NCBI GenBank assembly: GCA_002869925.2
Contig: NEWT02000009.1
Coordinates: 44,794-78,885 of the forward strand
Source: Nitrospira sp. CG24A
GTDB lineage: Bacteria; Nitrospirota; Nitrospiria; Nitrospirales; Nitrospiraceae
Reading direction: 5' to 3'
DNA: 34,092 nt
The translations under genes and the position numbers were made by a program. Under the pieces are notes generated by a model, which was given only the letters and a program-made list of their open reading frames with translations, did no database searches and had not been told where the DNA came from. Shown here piece by piece: positions 16,740-24,912 of this stretch. Each line of letters opens with the position of its first letter. The first letter of the stretch is position 1.

Positions 16740-18730
16740 GAGACGGTTGGGCGCGCGATCTGGGCCGTGGCCGGCACCGCAGCCTCTTTCCGTCGCCACG
16801 CCAGCCGGTAGCGCCGATCGCTGACGGCTAGGACGCCGCCTGAGGCCATGACGAGACAGCCCCCCCAGATCCAGTCGATGAAGGGTTTATGATAGAGCCG
16901 CACACTCCAGGCACCACCCTCAAGCGGCTCACCCAACGACACATACAAATCGCGCAGTAACCCGGGAGAAATTGCTGCCTCGGTCATCGTCTGGTTCTGA
17001 ACAAAATAGCGGCGCTTTTCGGGATACATCACCGTCACTTCACCGCCATCCTTCGTCACGCGAAACGTTCCCCGCGCCGCGACATAGTTTGGGCCATTGA
17101 CCTGTTGCGTCCCGTCAAAGTGGAACATATAGCCACCGAGGGTGGCCGTCTCCCCGACATTCATGCGTACATCTTGCTCCACTTCGAAGCCCTTCACCAT
17201 CGTCACACCTACAATAAACAACGCCACACCGCAGTGGGCCAAGACCATGCCCCAGTAGGCACGAGGCAGCATGGCTAGGCGGCCCCCAATACCGCCACCA
17301 CCCTCAGCCTGGAGCAGCCGCTCCCGCAGATCCACGACGATTGTTGTCAGAATCCAGAAAGCGAGGAGGAGTCCCAAGCTGATGAGTGGCGTCCATTGGC
17401 CCATGAGCCACGGCACCGCCACGGCGGTCACCAGGCTGACACCGAATGCCCAGCGGAGACGGATTGCCAAGGCCGGCAGGCTTGCCTGTTTCCATTGGGC
17501 CAGCGGCCCGATTCCCATCAAAAAGATGGCGGGGGTCATCAGAGGGAGAAAGACCGTGTCGAAGTACGGCGGGCCAACTGAGATTTTACCGAGATCCAGC
17601 GCATCCAGGAACAAGGGATACAGCGTTCCCAGAAGCACCGAGCCCAACGCCGCGACCAACAACACATTGTTCGCCAGCAACATCCCTTCGCGCGAGATCA
17701 TCGCGAAGCCCCCGCCCAGGCCAACGCGAGGCGCCCGCCAGGCATACAACACCAAAGAGCCACCGATCACCACAGCCAGAAATACCAGGATGAACAAACC
17801 ACGCTTCGGATCGGTGGCGAATGCATGCACAGACGTCAAGACGCCCGAACGAACCAAGAAGGTTCCGAGCAAACTGAGCGAGAAGGCCATAATGGCAAGC
17901 AGCACGCTCCAGGCTTTGAAGCCGCCCCGTTTATCGGTCACGGCTAGCGAATGCATCAACGCGGTGCCCGCCAACCACGGCATAAAAGAGGCGTTTTCGA
18001 CCGGATCCCAAAACCACCATCCGCCCCAGCCCAACTCGTAATAGGCCCAGCCGCTCCCCATTGCGACCCCCACCGTCATAAAACACCAGGCAACCGTGGT
18101 CCACGGGCGGGACCAGCGCGCCCAAGCCGCATCCAACGTACCCCCTAAGAGCGCGGCAATCGCAAAGGAAAATGCGACGGAAAATCCGACGTACCCCATA
18201 TAGAGCATCGGGGGGTGGATGACCATGCCGGGGTCCTGCAGGAGGGGGTTCAAATCGCGTCCATCCAGTGCGGCTGGGATCAGCCGCTCGAATGGATTCG
18301 AGACCGTCAACATGAACAGAAGAAATCCCACACTGACAAGACCCATCACGCCCAAAATTCGCGCGCGCATTGCATCCGGCAGATGGGTTGAGAAGAATGA
18401 AACGGCGACCATCCAGATGCTGAGAATAAACATCCAGAGCAGCAACGATCCCTCGTGCGCGCCCCAGATCGCGGCAAGTCGATAATGCAACGGGAGTTGA
18501 GAATTCGACGTGGCCGCAACATAGAGCACGGAAAAGTCTTTTTCCGCAAAGGCATACCCGAGGCAACAAAACGCGAGGAGGACCAGAAGGAATTGCCCGC
18601 GGGCCGCCGGCTTCGCGACAGCCATCAACGAGGCGTTGCTCACTGCGGCGCCATAGATAGGCAGGGTTCCCTGCACCACCGCCACGCAGAGCGCAAGAAT
18701 TAAGGCGTAATGACCAATTTCTGGAATCAT
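16736..18730 (-). CDS. ccmF: CcmF, haem lyase of cytochrome c maturation
   Basis: This 664-residue polytopic membrane protein transfers haem from CcmE to apocytochrome c. The WWD haem-handling motif is at about 233-246 (ELGWGGWWFWDPVEN), within more than a dozen membrane segments. A large periplasmic loop near the C-terminus precedes the last segment. The length is normal for the family. The ATG is preceded by AGGAGC only 4 bases away. A 122-base dispersed repeat starts 11 bases upstream of the start, between this gene and ccmE. Confidence 0.96.
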   Translation of the reverse strand: MIPEIGHYALILALCVAVVQGTLPIYGAAVSNASLMAVAKPAARGQFLLVLLAFCCLGYAFAEKDFSVLYVAATSNSQLPLHYRLAAIWGAHEGSLLLWMFILSIWMVAVSFFSTHLPDAMRARILGVMGLVSVGFLLFMLTVSNPFERLIPAALDGRDLNPLLQDPGMVIHPPMLYMGYVGFSVAFSFAIAALLGGTLDAAWARWSRPWTTVAWCFMTVGVAMGSGWAYYELGWGGWWFWDPVENASFMPWLAGTALMHSLAVTDKRGGFKAWSVLLAIMAFSLSLLGTFLVRSGVLTSVHAFATDPKRGLFILVFLAVVIGGSLVLYAWRAPRVGLGGGFAMISREGMLLANNVLLVAALGSVLLGTLYPLFLDALDLGKISVGPPYFDTVFLPLMTPAIFLMGIGPLAQWKQASLPALAIRLRWAFGVSLVTAVAVPWLMGQWTPLISLGLLLAFWILTTIVVDLRERLLQAEGGGGIGGRLAMLPRAYWGMVLAHCGVALFIVGVTMVKGFEVEQDVRMNVGETATLGGYMFHFDGTQQVNGPNYVAARGTFRVTKDGGEVTVMYPEKRRYFVQNQTMTEAAISPGLLRDLYVSLGEPLEGGAWSVRLYHKPFIDWIWGGCLVMASGGVLAVSDRRYRLAWRRKEAAVPATAQIARPTVS

Positions 18731-18741
18731 GTAGCTCCTAG

Positions 18742-18863
18742 CAGGATGCTGAAAAAGTCCGCCCGCATCGTTCTCGCATCGCCCAGAGACTCAACGTACC
18801 GAAGTGTACGCCTCGCCTCTTCGCTCACTGCAGCCTTGCTGGACGGTCTTTTTGAGCATCCTG
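18742..18863. mobile_element. Complete 122-base inverted-end repeat (MITE-like) between ccmE and ccmF
   Basis: The left end caggatgctgaaaaag (18742-18757) and the right end ctttttgagcatcctg (18848-18863) are inverted copies with one difference. The interior is unrelated to the longer relative at 26412-26638 beyond shared compositional features. It has no coding capacity and looks like a non-autonomous element or REP-type repeat. Confidence 0.7.
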
Positions 18864-18938
18864 CGCTATTGTGGCGTCAGCGCCATTTTGTAATAATTCG
18901 TCGTCACTTTACGCAAAACCGAGTGTTCCCGCCACCTG

Positions 18939-19406
18939 CTAGCGTGGATTGACGACCAGGGTGCCGCTGCTCTGCGCCCCTGCCGTCTTGGCTTTGGCGA
19001 GTGCGTCTGCGGCTTCCGGAGGCATATAGTTTTCGTCGTGCTTCGCCAACACCTCGCTGGCGACAAACGTGCCGCCCGCAATGAGCTGACCTTGTGCGAC
19101 CGCCCCCTTGCCTTCCTTGAAGAGGTCCGGCAGGATTCCCTTGTACGTCACGGGCACGCGCTTCGCCATGTCGGTCACGACAAAATGCACGGTGAGCCCA
19201 TCGCCTTCACGCGTCAGACTGCCAGCTTCGACCATGCCACCGATACGGAAGCTACGGCCCTGGGGCACATCCCCATTCGCCGCTTGCGTCGGCGTATAAA
19301 AGAAAACCAGGTTGCTTTGGAACGCATTGAGCACTAACGCTGATGCCACGGCCAAGGCCACCAAGCCCAGACCGATCAGCATAAACCGTTTCTGTCGAGG
19401 CTTCAT
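18939..19406 (-). CDS. ccmE: CcmE, periplasmic haem chaperone
   Basis: This 155-residue protein binds haem covalently and delivers it to CcmF. An N-terminal anchor spans about 8-27, followed by the OB-fold core ([30 protein letters not shown]). The haem-binding HDENYMP has the key H123, and a flexible tail follows. GGAGGAG precedes the ATG by about 7 bases. It is 15 bases downstream of ccmD. Confidence 0.95.
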   Translation of the reverse strand: MKPRQKRFMLIGLGLVALAVASALVLNAFQSNLVFFYTPTQAANGDVPQGRSFRIGGMVEAGSLTREGDGLTVHFVVTDMAKRVPVTYKGILPDLFKEGKGAVAQGQLIAGGTFVASEVLAKHDENYMPPEAADALAKAKTAGAQSSGTLVVNPR

Positions 19407-19421
19407 CGTCTCTGTCTCCTC

Positions 19422-19577
19422 CTACGACTCATCATGGCTCTCAGAAGCCGCGGCATGCCGTCGCCACACCGCGATGACCTCTCCCCCCATACACAGCGCC
19501 GCGACACCGAATGAGGGCCACACATAGAGGCCGTATCCGCCCATCGCCAAAAACTCCGCCACGCTCCCCCACTGCAT
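19422..19577 (-). CDS. ccmD: CcmD, small membrane protein of the haem export complex
   Basis: This 51-residue protein has one membrane segment and a positively charged C-terminal side (AVWRRHAA). It matches CcmD in size, topology and the opening FLAMGGYGLYVWPSFG. The ATG at 19577 overlaps the ccmC stop as TGATG. CcmD stabilises the CcmABC-CcmE interaction in known systems. Confidence 0.9.
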   Translation of the reverse strand: MQWGSVAEFLAMGGYGLYVWPSFGVAALCMGGEVIAVWRRHAAASESHDES

Positions 19578-20338
19578 CAGCGCGCCTCCACGACATCGGG
19601 GATCGAGGCCGGCTTGCCCCATGACGGCTGTCGTTCTCGTTCAACAATCACGCAACGCATGCGCGCCAGCGTCACCGCAAAACTATACATCCAGAAGCCC
19701 ACCATCATAATCAACATCGCCGTCACCATGGACCCGGCCATCGTCGGCGCCGCCGTAATCGTGACCGACGCGCCCTGGTGCAACGTATTCCACCACTTCA
19801 CAGAAAAATAGATGATCGGCACATTGATCACCCCGACAAGTGCTAACACGGCGCTGGCACGATCGGCGCGGCGCAGGTCGTCGATCGACGACCGCAACAA
19901 GATGATCCCGATATACTGAAATAACAAAATCAGTTCCGACGTCAGCCGGGCATCCCACACCCACCAGGCCCCCCATGTCGGCTTGCCCCACATCGACCCG
20001 GTAAACAGCGCGAGGAACGTAAACATGGCTCCGGTCGGTGCGATAGCCTGCGCCATCATAAAGGAGGGACGGGCATTCAATCCCAGCCCGATGCCGGCCC
20101 AGATGGCCATAATGACGTACAGAAACATGGACATCCAGGCCGCCGGTACATGGACAAAAATAATGCGATACGCATCGCCTTGCGTCGCATCGGTCGGCGC
20201 CACGAAAAACCCTATGTACAGCCCGATCGCGATCACGCCCACGGCCACGGCGGCAAACCACGGAATCATCCGCCCAGCCAACGGGTAAATGGCTTGTGGC
20301 GATGAATATTTAAACCAGTTAATCCCTGTCGTACTCAT
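19577..20338 (-). CDS. ccmC: CcmC, haem transfer to CcmE
   Basis: This 253-residue, six-segment membrane protein carries the WWD motif TWGAWWVWDARLTSELIL at about 121-138. The flanking axial histidine candidates are FVHVP (H63) and NTLHQG (near 187). It loads haem onto CcmE H123. The length and motifs are normal for the family. It lies 9 bases after ccmB. Confidence 0.96.
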   Translation of the reverse strand: MSTTGINWFKYSSPQAIYPLAGRMIPWFAAVAVGVIAIGLYIGFFVAPTDATQGDAYRIIFVHVPAAWMSMFLYVIMAIWAGIGLGLNARPSFMMAQAIAPTGAMFTFLALFTGSMWGKPTWGAWWVWDARLTSELILLFQYIGIILLRSSIDDLRRADRASAVLALVGVINVPIIYFSVKWWNTLHQGASVTITAAPTMAGSMVTAMLIMMVGFWMYSFAVTLARMRCVIVERERQPSWGKPASIPDVVEAR

Positions 20339-20347
20339 GATGATGTC

Positions 20348-21031
20348 TTATTCCAATGCTATGCGTAACGCAACTGCCGTCGCCCATGGAGCAAACGCAA
20401 GTGAAAGCAGGAAGCAGGCTCCAAGTAAGGACAGATTCGCTTCGCTGCCGATTCCAGCTAAACTACTCGACACAGCGCCAGCCCCAAAGATCAGCACCGG
20501 AATAAACAGTGGAAGCACAAGGAGAGCCACCAGCAAACCGCTCCCGCGCAACCCAAGAGTGAGTGCAGCTCCGATCGCTCCAATCATACTCAACGTCGGC
20601 GTGCCAAGCAAGAGCGATAACGTCAATACCCCCAACGATTCCCCACTCAGCCCAAACTGCAAACCGAGGAGCGGCGAGAGCAGGACCACCGGCAAACCAG
20701 AGATGACCCAATGCGAGAACACCTTGCCGACGACCAGGACGGCCAGAGGTTGCGGTATTAAGAGCGTTTGCTCCAGCACACCATCCAGATAATCTGCGGT
20801 GAACAAACGCCCCAATGACAACAGACAGGCCAACAAGGCTGTCACCCACAGTACACCGGACGCGATCGTCCTCAGCACCGCCGGCTCTGGTCCGACCCCC
20901 AACGGAAAGAGGCTCGCAACGATGACGACGAAGAACACCGACATCGCCACATCCGACCGATGTCGCATGGCCAGCAGCAGATCCCGCCGGACAACCCCGC
21001 GCAATGCCTCACTCAAGCTGGGCTGACTCAT
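20348..21031 (-). CDS. ccmB: CcmB, membrane subunit of the haem export ABC transporter
   Basis: This 227-residue membrane protein has six hydrophobic segments and the family phrases LRHRSDVAMSVFFV-type opening, FPLGVGPEP and DYLDGVLEQTLLIPQPL. The ATG at 21031 overlaps the ccmA stop (ATGA), which decides the start over an in-frame ATG at 21058. With CcmA it powers release of haem-loaded CcmE. Confidence 0.93.
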   Translation of the reverse strand: MSQPSLSEALRGVVRRDLLLAMRHRSDVAMSVFFVVIVASLFPLGVGPEPAVLRTIASGVLWVTALLACLLSLGRLFTADYLDGVLEQTLLIPQPLAVLVVGKVFSHWVISGLPVVLLSPLLGLQFGLSGESLGVLTLSLLLGTPTLSMIGAIGAALTLGLRGSGLLVALLVLPLFIPVLIFGAGAVSSSLAGIGSEANLSLLGACFLLSLAFAPWATAVALRIALE

Positions 21032-21648
21032 TGAGTCAGCCTCAAATGCTGGATGCAATCGGGCGGGAGGTCGATCTCCTGATGCGTCGCGACGACCACC
21101 ATACCGCCACGACTCAGATGCGACTGTATCTGTTGGGTCAAGTAGCTCGTGGCCGCCGCATCGAGTGACGCAAACGGCTCATCCAAGAGCCACAACGGAC
21201 GCGTAGAAAGCCAGAGGCGTGCCAGCGTCACACGGCGTTTTTGCCCTTGCGAGAGCACCCTCGTCGGCAGTCGATGAACCGCTCGCCCCAGGCCGACAGC
21301 CTCCAACGCCTTTTGCACGACTCCACCGGAACTCTCATCGCCGGCCAGGCAGGCGGAAACCTTGAGGTTTTCGACCGGGGTGAGCTCATCCTTAATACCA
21401 TTGAGGTGCCCAACATACGTGAGCTGGGCACTGTATAGTTCCTTCAACTTGCGGATATTATTCCCCTGCCAAAGAATCTCGCCTCCATCTGGAGAGAGCA
21501 GCCCACACAGCATGCGAAGGAAGCTCGTTTTTCCACTGCCGTTCTCGCCGACCACGGCCAGCAGAGTTCCGGGCTTGACCGTCACATTGACGTCAGAGAA
21601 CAGCCTTCGCTCCCCGCGACTGCCGCTCAGTGCGACGGTTTGAAACAT
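21028..21648 (-). CDS. ccmA: CcmA, ATPase of the haem export ABC transporter
   Basis: This is a 206-residue ABC ATPase. Walker A is GENGSGKT at 34-41, the signature is VLSQGQKRRVTLARL, Walker B is LWLLDEP, and the switch histidine is in VVVATHQEI. The start is taken as the ATG at 21648, where homology to CcmA begins; the 38 upstream in-frame residues are not ABC-like. No clear ribosome binding site precedes it. It is the first gene of the ccm operon. Confidence 0.94.
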   Translation of the reverse strand: MFQTVALSGSRGERRLFSDVNVTVKPGTLLAVVGENGSGKTSFLRMLCGLLSPDGGEILWQGNNIRKLKELYSAQLTYVGHLNGIKDELTPVENLKVSACLAGDESSGGVVQKALEAVGLGRAVHRLPTRVLSQGQKRRVTLARLWLSTRPLWLLDEPFASLDAAATSYLTQQIQSHLSRGGMVVVATHQEIDLPPDCIQHLRLTQ

Positions 21649-21948
21649 AATAATTGGAGAAGTCCGGCTGGACTGAAAGAAAAAAAGTTGCCGCAGCGTC
21701 GAATCCTTACGAGCCCTGTTGTTCGTAGGCCTGTGTCCGACACCCTCTGTCGTATCATGCAATTCATCTGTCGCTGATACGGCAGTCCCGTCATCGGGCC
21801 GATGTCGTTATTTGCCATATCTGATCGCAATGAAGGCCTCATGTTTAGCAACAAGATACAGGGCGCATATGCATAATTGTCGCCCATCTGACCGTGGCAA
21901 GTCAAAGAGGGCTGAGTCCAGCATGCATGAAATGCATTTCTGATCCTC
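21649..21948. other. Intergenic region upstream of the ccm operon
   Basis: No gene or confident promoter is visible. The ccm operon promoter should lie here on the minus strand, but I find no convincing pair of hexamers. Confidence 0.4.
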
Positions 21949-22226
21949 GCACTCAGACAGACTGCCCTATAGAAGCATTGCCTCGCCTTCAGATGGAAAA
22001 GCGGTTGGTTCCCTATCGCCGCACAACAAGAGCCAACCCCACAGGACATTTCCAGTTCACCAAAATCCCCGCCAGGCACTACTACCTCGTCAGCCTGATC
22101 GAAGAAGGATCGGGACCCCACAAAGAAGAACAACAAGCAGGCCTAGCCTGGCTGGTTCTCGAACTCGACGCAGGTGAAAAACTCACAAACCTCGTAGTGA
22201 CCGACTGCAAAACCGGTCTGTGCTGA
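21949..22226 (+). pseudogene. 5'-truncated copy of the secreted protein gene at 27102-27734
   Basis: The last 90 or so codons of the 210-residue gene at 27102 are present with very high nucleotide similarity. They run from TDCPIEALPRLQMEKRL through TTRANPTGHF and LIEEGSGPHKEEQ to the stop TGLC. The frame is intact. The signal peptide and first half are missing, and the sequence upstream of about 21949 is unrelated, so a functional secreted product is unlikely. The copy is in the same orientation as the full gene 5.2 kb away. Confidence 0.8.
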
Positions 22227-22439
22227 ACCTCTGACAGAAAGTACGAGCCTGACGGCACAAAGCACTACGAGCTACCGCTACCCTGCACAAAAGCTGCTCA
22301 TTCCTTTTCTGAATTGCTCGTCTTTTTCAAGACTCAGCTCCTAATCTGAAATGGTTTGCTTTTGCTTATTTTCTGCTCAATAAGGGCGTAATAGGGTACG
22401 TTACCAATTCTCTTGCAAACCAGTCTCTCGACATAATTT

Positions 22440-23279
22440 ATGCCTATTTGGGTGATTCTACGAGAAGCAGCATCTCAAGTGTGGGTACGCCGGGGGCATT
22501 TCGGGAAACTCATGCTCCTGCCTATGGTTGTTACCGTAGCAATAGGTTATTTGCAAGACCTATGGGAACAGCCGAATGCAGAGCAACCGACCGTGCGGAT
22601 ACTCGCAGAAGGCGTCTTCTGGACTGCTCTCTACGGAATCATCTCAGCACTATTTGCGGTTGTAATACACCGTTCCATCTTGCTAGACGAGCGAGTGTCC
22701 TCGAGTCGATGGTTCCTGCGATTAACTAAGAGGGAGGCCATTTTCACAGGCTGGTCTCTTCTCATCGGAGGAGGAATGTGGTTCATGGCTGCGACAGGAG
22801 CTGCCTTGATCGGAGCGCTTGCGATTCCTTTCAATATCTGGTGCTCTGATTTGTTCTACCTTATCGGGAAAGCCTATCCCTGGCTTGAAAATCTTGGCCA
22901 GACTCTCCTAATAGGAGTAGGTGTTTCGGTAATCGGATTTTTAGTTTCATACTTCGCAGCTCGAACAAGTTTGTTGCTCCCTGCCACAGCACTCGACCAG
23001 CGCCAAAAGCTCGGATGGGCGTGGACCATATCCAAGCCTCACGCCATGCGGCTCGCTTTTCTCGTTGGAGTGATCCCTCTCACATCCTTGTTGTTACAGA
23101 CACTGGGCTTCACTTGGATTAATGAATCGCTGTGGGATCCCGTTCATCAAGCTCTTTCGGCTTTCGTCTCTTGTTCTCTTCTAATAATGGAGATCGCGAT
23201 TCTGTCGCTTTCCTATCGGTGGATCATTGAGTCTGCGCCAGCGACTCAGTCCCCTGCTATTGTTGAGCCGATCCCCTAA
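22440..23279 (+). CDS. Uncharacterised membrane protein
   Basis: This 279-residue protein has about six hydrophobic segments (near 25-40, 55-80, 100-130, 150-175, 200-225 and 235-262). I do not recognise a family motif. The pattern of short charged loops and a SLLLPATALDQRQKLGWAW segment near 180 is reminiscent of glycerophosphoryl-diester-type or DUF membrane domains, but not enough to name one. No ribosome binding site precedes the ATG, so the exact start is uncertain. It stands alone between the truncated copy and the lipoprotein genes. Confidence 0.65.
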   Translation: MPIWVILREAASQVWVRRGHFGKLMLLPMVVTVAIGYLQDLWEQPNAEQPTVRILAEGVFWTALYGIISALFAVVIHRSILLDERVSSSRWFLRLTKREAIFTGWSLLIGGGMWFMAATGAALIGALAIPFNIWCSDLFYLIGKAYPWLENLGQTLLIGVGVSVIGFLVSYFAARTSLLLPATALDQRQKLGWAWTISKPHAMRLAFLVGVIPLTSLLLQTLGFTWINESLWDPVHQALSAFVSCSLLIMEIAILSLSYRWIIESAPATQSPAIVEPIP

Positions 23280-23329
23280 CTCTCCTGTGCGCATGGCCAC
23301 AAAGTGACCTTCCTCCAACTCGTGGCGAC

Positions 23330-23500
23330 GTGGCGGGAGGGCGGATCAGCTCTACTGCGCGCGACCACCGAACACCTTTTGAGCTTTTCCGGTTCTTCTC
23401 TTGTTGCTCTCTCAGGTCTCGCGGCCAGGGTAATCCCGACTGCGGCCGTCGAACGAGGCCCTTCTCAGGGCGCGCGTTCCGGGAGCAAAGGGATGCCCTG
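23330..23500. repeat. Copy A of an intergenic repeat shared with 24040-24180
   Basis: The phrases ggcggatcag, ctctactgcgcgcg, gtcgaacgagg, ccttctcagg and cgcgcgttcc recur in the same order at 24078-24145. Both copies lie directly downstream (minus strand) of a glycine-zipper lipoprotein gene, so the repeat was probably duplicated with the gene or spread as a small intergenic element. Confidence 0.55.
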
Positions 23501-23517
23501 GCTGTGAGACCTTCCCC

Positions 23518-23949
23518 TCACTGCCAGCCACTCACGTCATACCCCTTCTCAATCAAACACCGCACCACCGCATCGCCATACGGAGGGTCCGGATCGAGTG
23601 GTCTATAGGCGCCGCCCACTGAACCGATGATGATGCCAAGCGCGCCGCCGACTGCCGCCCCAATCGTCACGCCCGGCACTCCACCGATGAGTCCAGTCGA
23701 TGCCCCTACTGCAGCACCGCTGATCAGACCCAGCCCTGCTCCAGCTGCTACGTTGCCACTTCGGCTGCCAGTGCCAGGCTTCAAACCGGCTGCTTCGGCC
23801 TTGTGTTGGCAAGCGGCCACCTCAAGCTTCGCCGCCTCTCTTCCATGTAATTGAACCTTCGCATTCGACCGTAACAGTGGCTCCGGCCCCGCACAGGCCG
23901 CAAGACATAGAATTAAACCAGGAATGACGACCCCCTGAAACTTCCTCAA
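23518..23949 (-). CDS. Glycine-zipper lipoprotein, copy 1
   Basis: This 143-residue predicted lipoprotein has lipobox LAAC at about 16-19. A conserved N-terminal part is followed by a long glycine-zipper region (about 63-115) with repeated GxxxG spacing, such as GAGLGLISGAAVGASTGLIGG, and a C-terminal CLIEKGYDVSGWQ. Similar proteins insert in or attach to the outer membrane, but no specific role is known. The start is a TTG at 23949, supported by AGGAGGG about 8 bases upstream. It is paralogous to the gene at 24172. Confidence 0.8.
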   Translation of the reverse strand: MRKFQGVVIPGLILCLAACAGPEPLLRSNAKVQLHGREAAKLEVAACQHKAEAAGLKPGTGSRSGNVAAGAGLGLISGAAVGASTGLIGGVPGVTIGAAVGGALGIIIGSVGGAYRPLDPDPPYGDAVVRCLIEKGYDVSGWQ

Positions 23950-24039
23950 TCCCTCTACCCTCCTTTTTTCACCGGGGTTATCCTCGCTTCAATGCGAGAT
24001 GGTGGGGTTGGGCTCTACTGCGCACGTCCCAATCTCACT

Positions 24040-24180
24040 CCTCTACTCCTTCTCCCACCTCGTGACGGGGGGCGGTGGGATGGGCGGATCAGCTTCTACT
24101 GCGCGCGTCGAACGAGGGCCTTCTCAGGCCGCGCGTTCCTCGAGCAAGGAAGCTGGCCGCCCATCCCGCCTTCACTGCCA
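24040..24180. repeat. Copy B of the intergenic repeat at 23330-23500
   Basis: It shares the ordered blocks ggcggatcag, ctactgcgcgcg, gtcgaacgag, ccttctcagg and cgcgcgttcc with the first copy. A further partial unit (ggctctactgcgcacg) lies just before it near 24010. It has no coding capacity. Confidence 0.55.
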
Positions 24181-24603
24181 CCCTGTGACCTCATATCCTT
24201 TTTCTTGCAGACACCGATTCACAAAGTTCGTGTAGGCCTGATTCGGCTGCGACGGGCCAGCAAAGACGTGGTAGAGTCCGGTCAACAATCCCCACACCGC
24301 ACCGGTCGCGGCCCCGATCATGGAACCGCTGCCGACCGATCCAGAAATGGCTCCGCCGACCGCCCCCGCTGCCGCGCCGATTCCGCCACCCACGATGGTG
24401 CCGGTCGCGACACGACCGGCCTTCCCACTACCTTCTTCAGCCCCTGCCGATTCAGCCAATTGTTTACAGGCTTCAATATCCTGTGTTGCGGCCTCTTTCC
24501 CCACCGACTGCATATGTGCATTGGGATAGAGGATAGGATGGGCGGTTGAACAGGCGCTGAGGAAGCACATTCCACAGACGAGGTACGCGAATAAGCGTGT
24601 CAT
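24172..24603 (-). CDS. Glycine-zipper lipoprotein, copy 2
   Basis: This 143-residue predicted lipoprotein has lipobox LSAC at about 15-18 and a glycine-zipper region (GTIVGGGIGAAAGAVGGAI, about 68-105). Its C-terminal CLQEKGYEVTGWQ closely matches the paralogue at 23518. Its ATG overlaps the stop codon of the upstream DUF167 gene (ATGA), so the two are co-translated. Function unknown. Confidence 0.82.
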   Translation of the reverse strand: MTRLFAYLVCGMCFLSACSTAHPILYPNAHMQSVGKEAATQDIEACKQLAESAGAEEGSGKAGRVATGTIVGGGIGAAAGAVGGAISGSVGSGSMIGAATGAVWGLLTGLYHVFAGPSQPNQAYTNFVNRCLQEKGYEVTGWQ

Positions 24604-24911
24604 TCTGTTACCGGCCTTTTCTGCATGAGGTGGGCGATGACGCGTTCTGCCGTCACTCCGCGCAGACGCACCCGCTTATGTCGTCCGCTGGTCCCAGATT
24701 CAATGTGCACCGCAGCGAGTGGAAGAGCCAACGTCCGCGCTAAAAATCGGATCAATTCCTCATTCGCTGCGCCGTCGACCGGTGGGGCGGCCACTCTAAT
24801 TTTGATCGCGTTGCCGTGAATGCCCACGCACTCTGTCGTAGAAGCTTTTGGTTGAATATGAACGGTCAGGATCGCGCCGTCTTTGGTATCCTGCACAATT
24901 GACGCATGCAT
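24600..24911 (-). CDS. DUF167/YggU family protein
   Basis: This is a 103-residue protein of the DUF167 (YggU) family, small conserved proteins of unknown role. Typical phrases are VHIQPKASTTE, IKIRVAAPPVDGAANEELIRFLA and GTSGRHKRVRLRG. The ATG at 24911 is chosen because the family's N-terminus begins there; the long upstream extension in the same frame is the antisense of the neighbouring gene's repeat-derived tail. It follows the stop of the NorD-like gene by one base and overlaps the lipoprotein gene. Confidence 0.88.
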   Translation of the reverse strand: MHASIVQDTKDGAILTVHIQPKASTTECVGIHGNAIKIRVAAPPVDGAANEELIRFLARTLALPLAAVHIESGTSGRHKRVRLRGVTAERVIAHLMQKRPVTE

Positions 24912-24912
24912 T

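Noticed and set aside
17271-18041. Long open frame (256 codons) on the plus strand inside ccmF
   Set aside because: It is antisense to the well-supported ccmF coding region, has no recognisable domain and is rich in Pro, Arg and Ser as expected of a shadow frame in GC-rich DNA.
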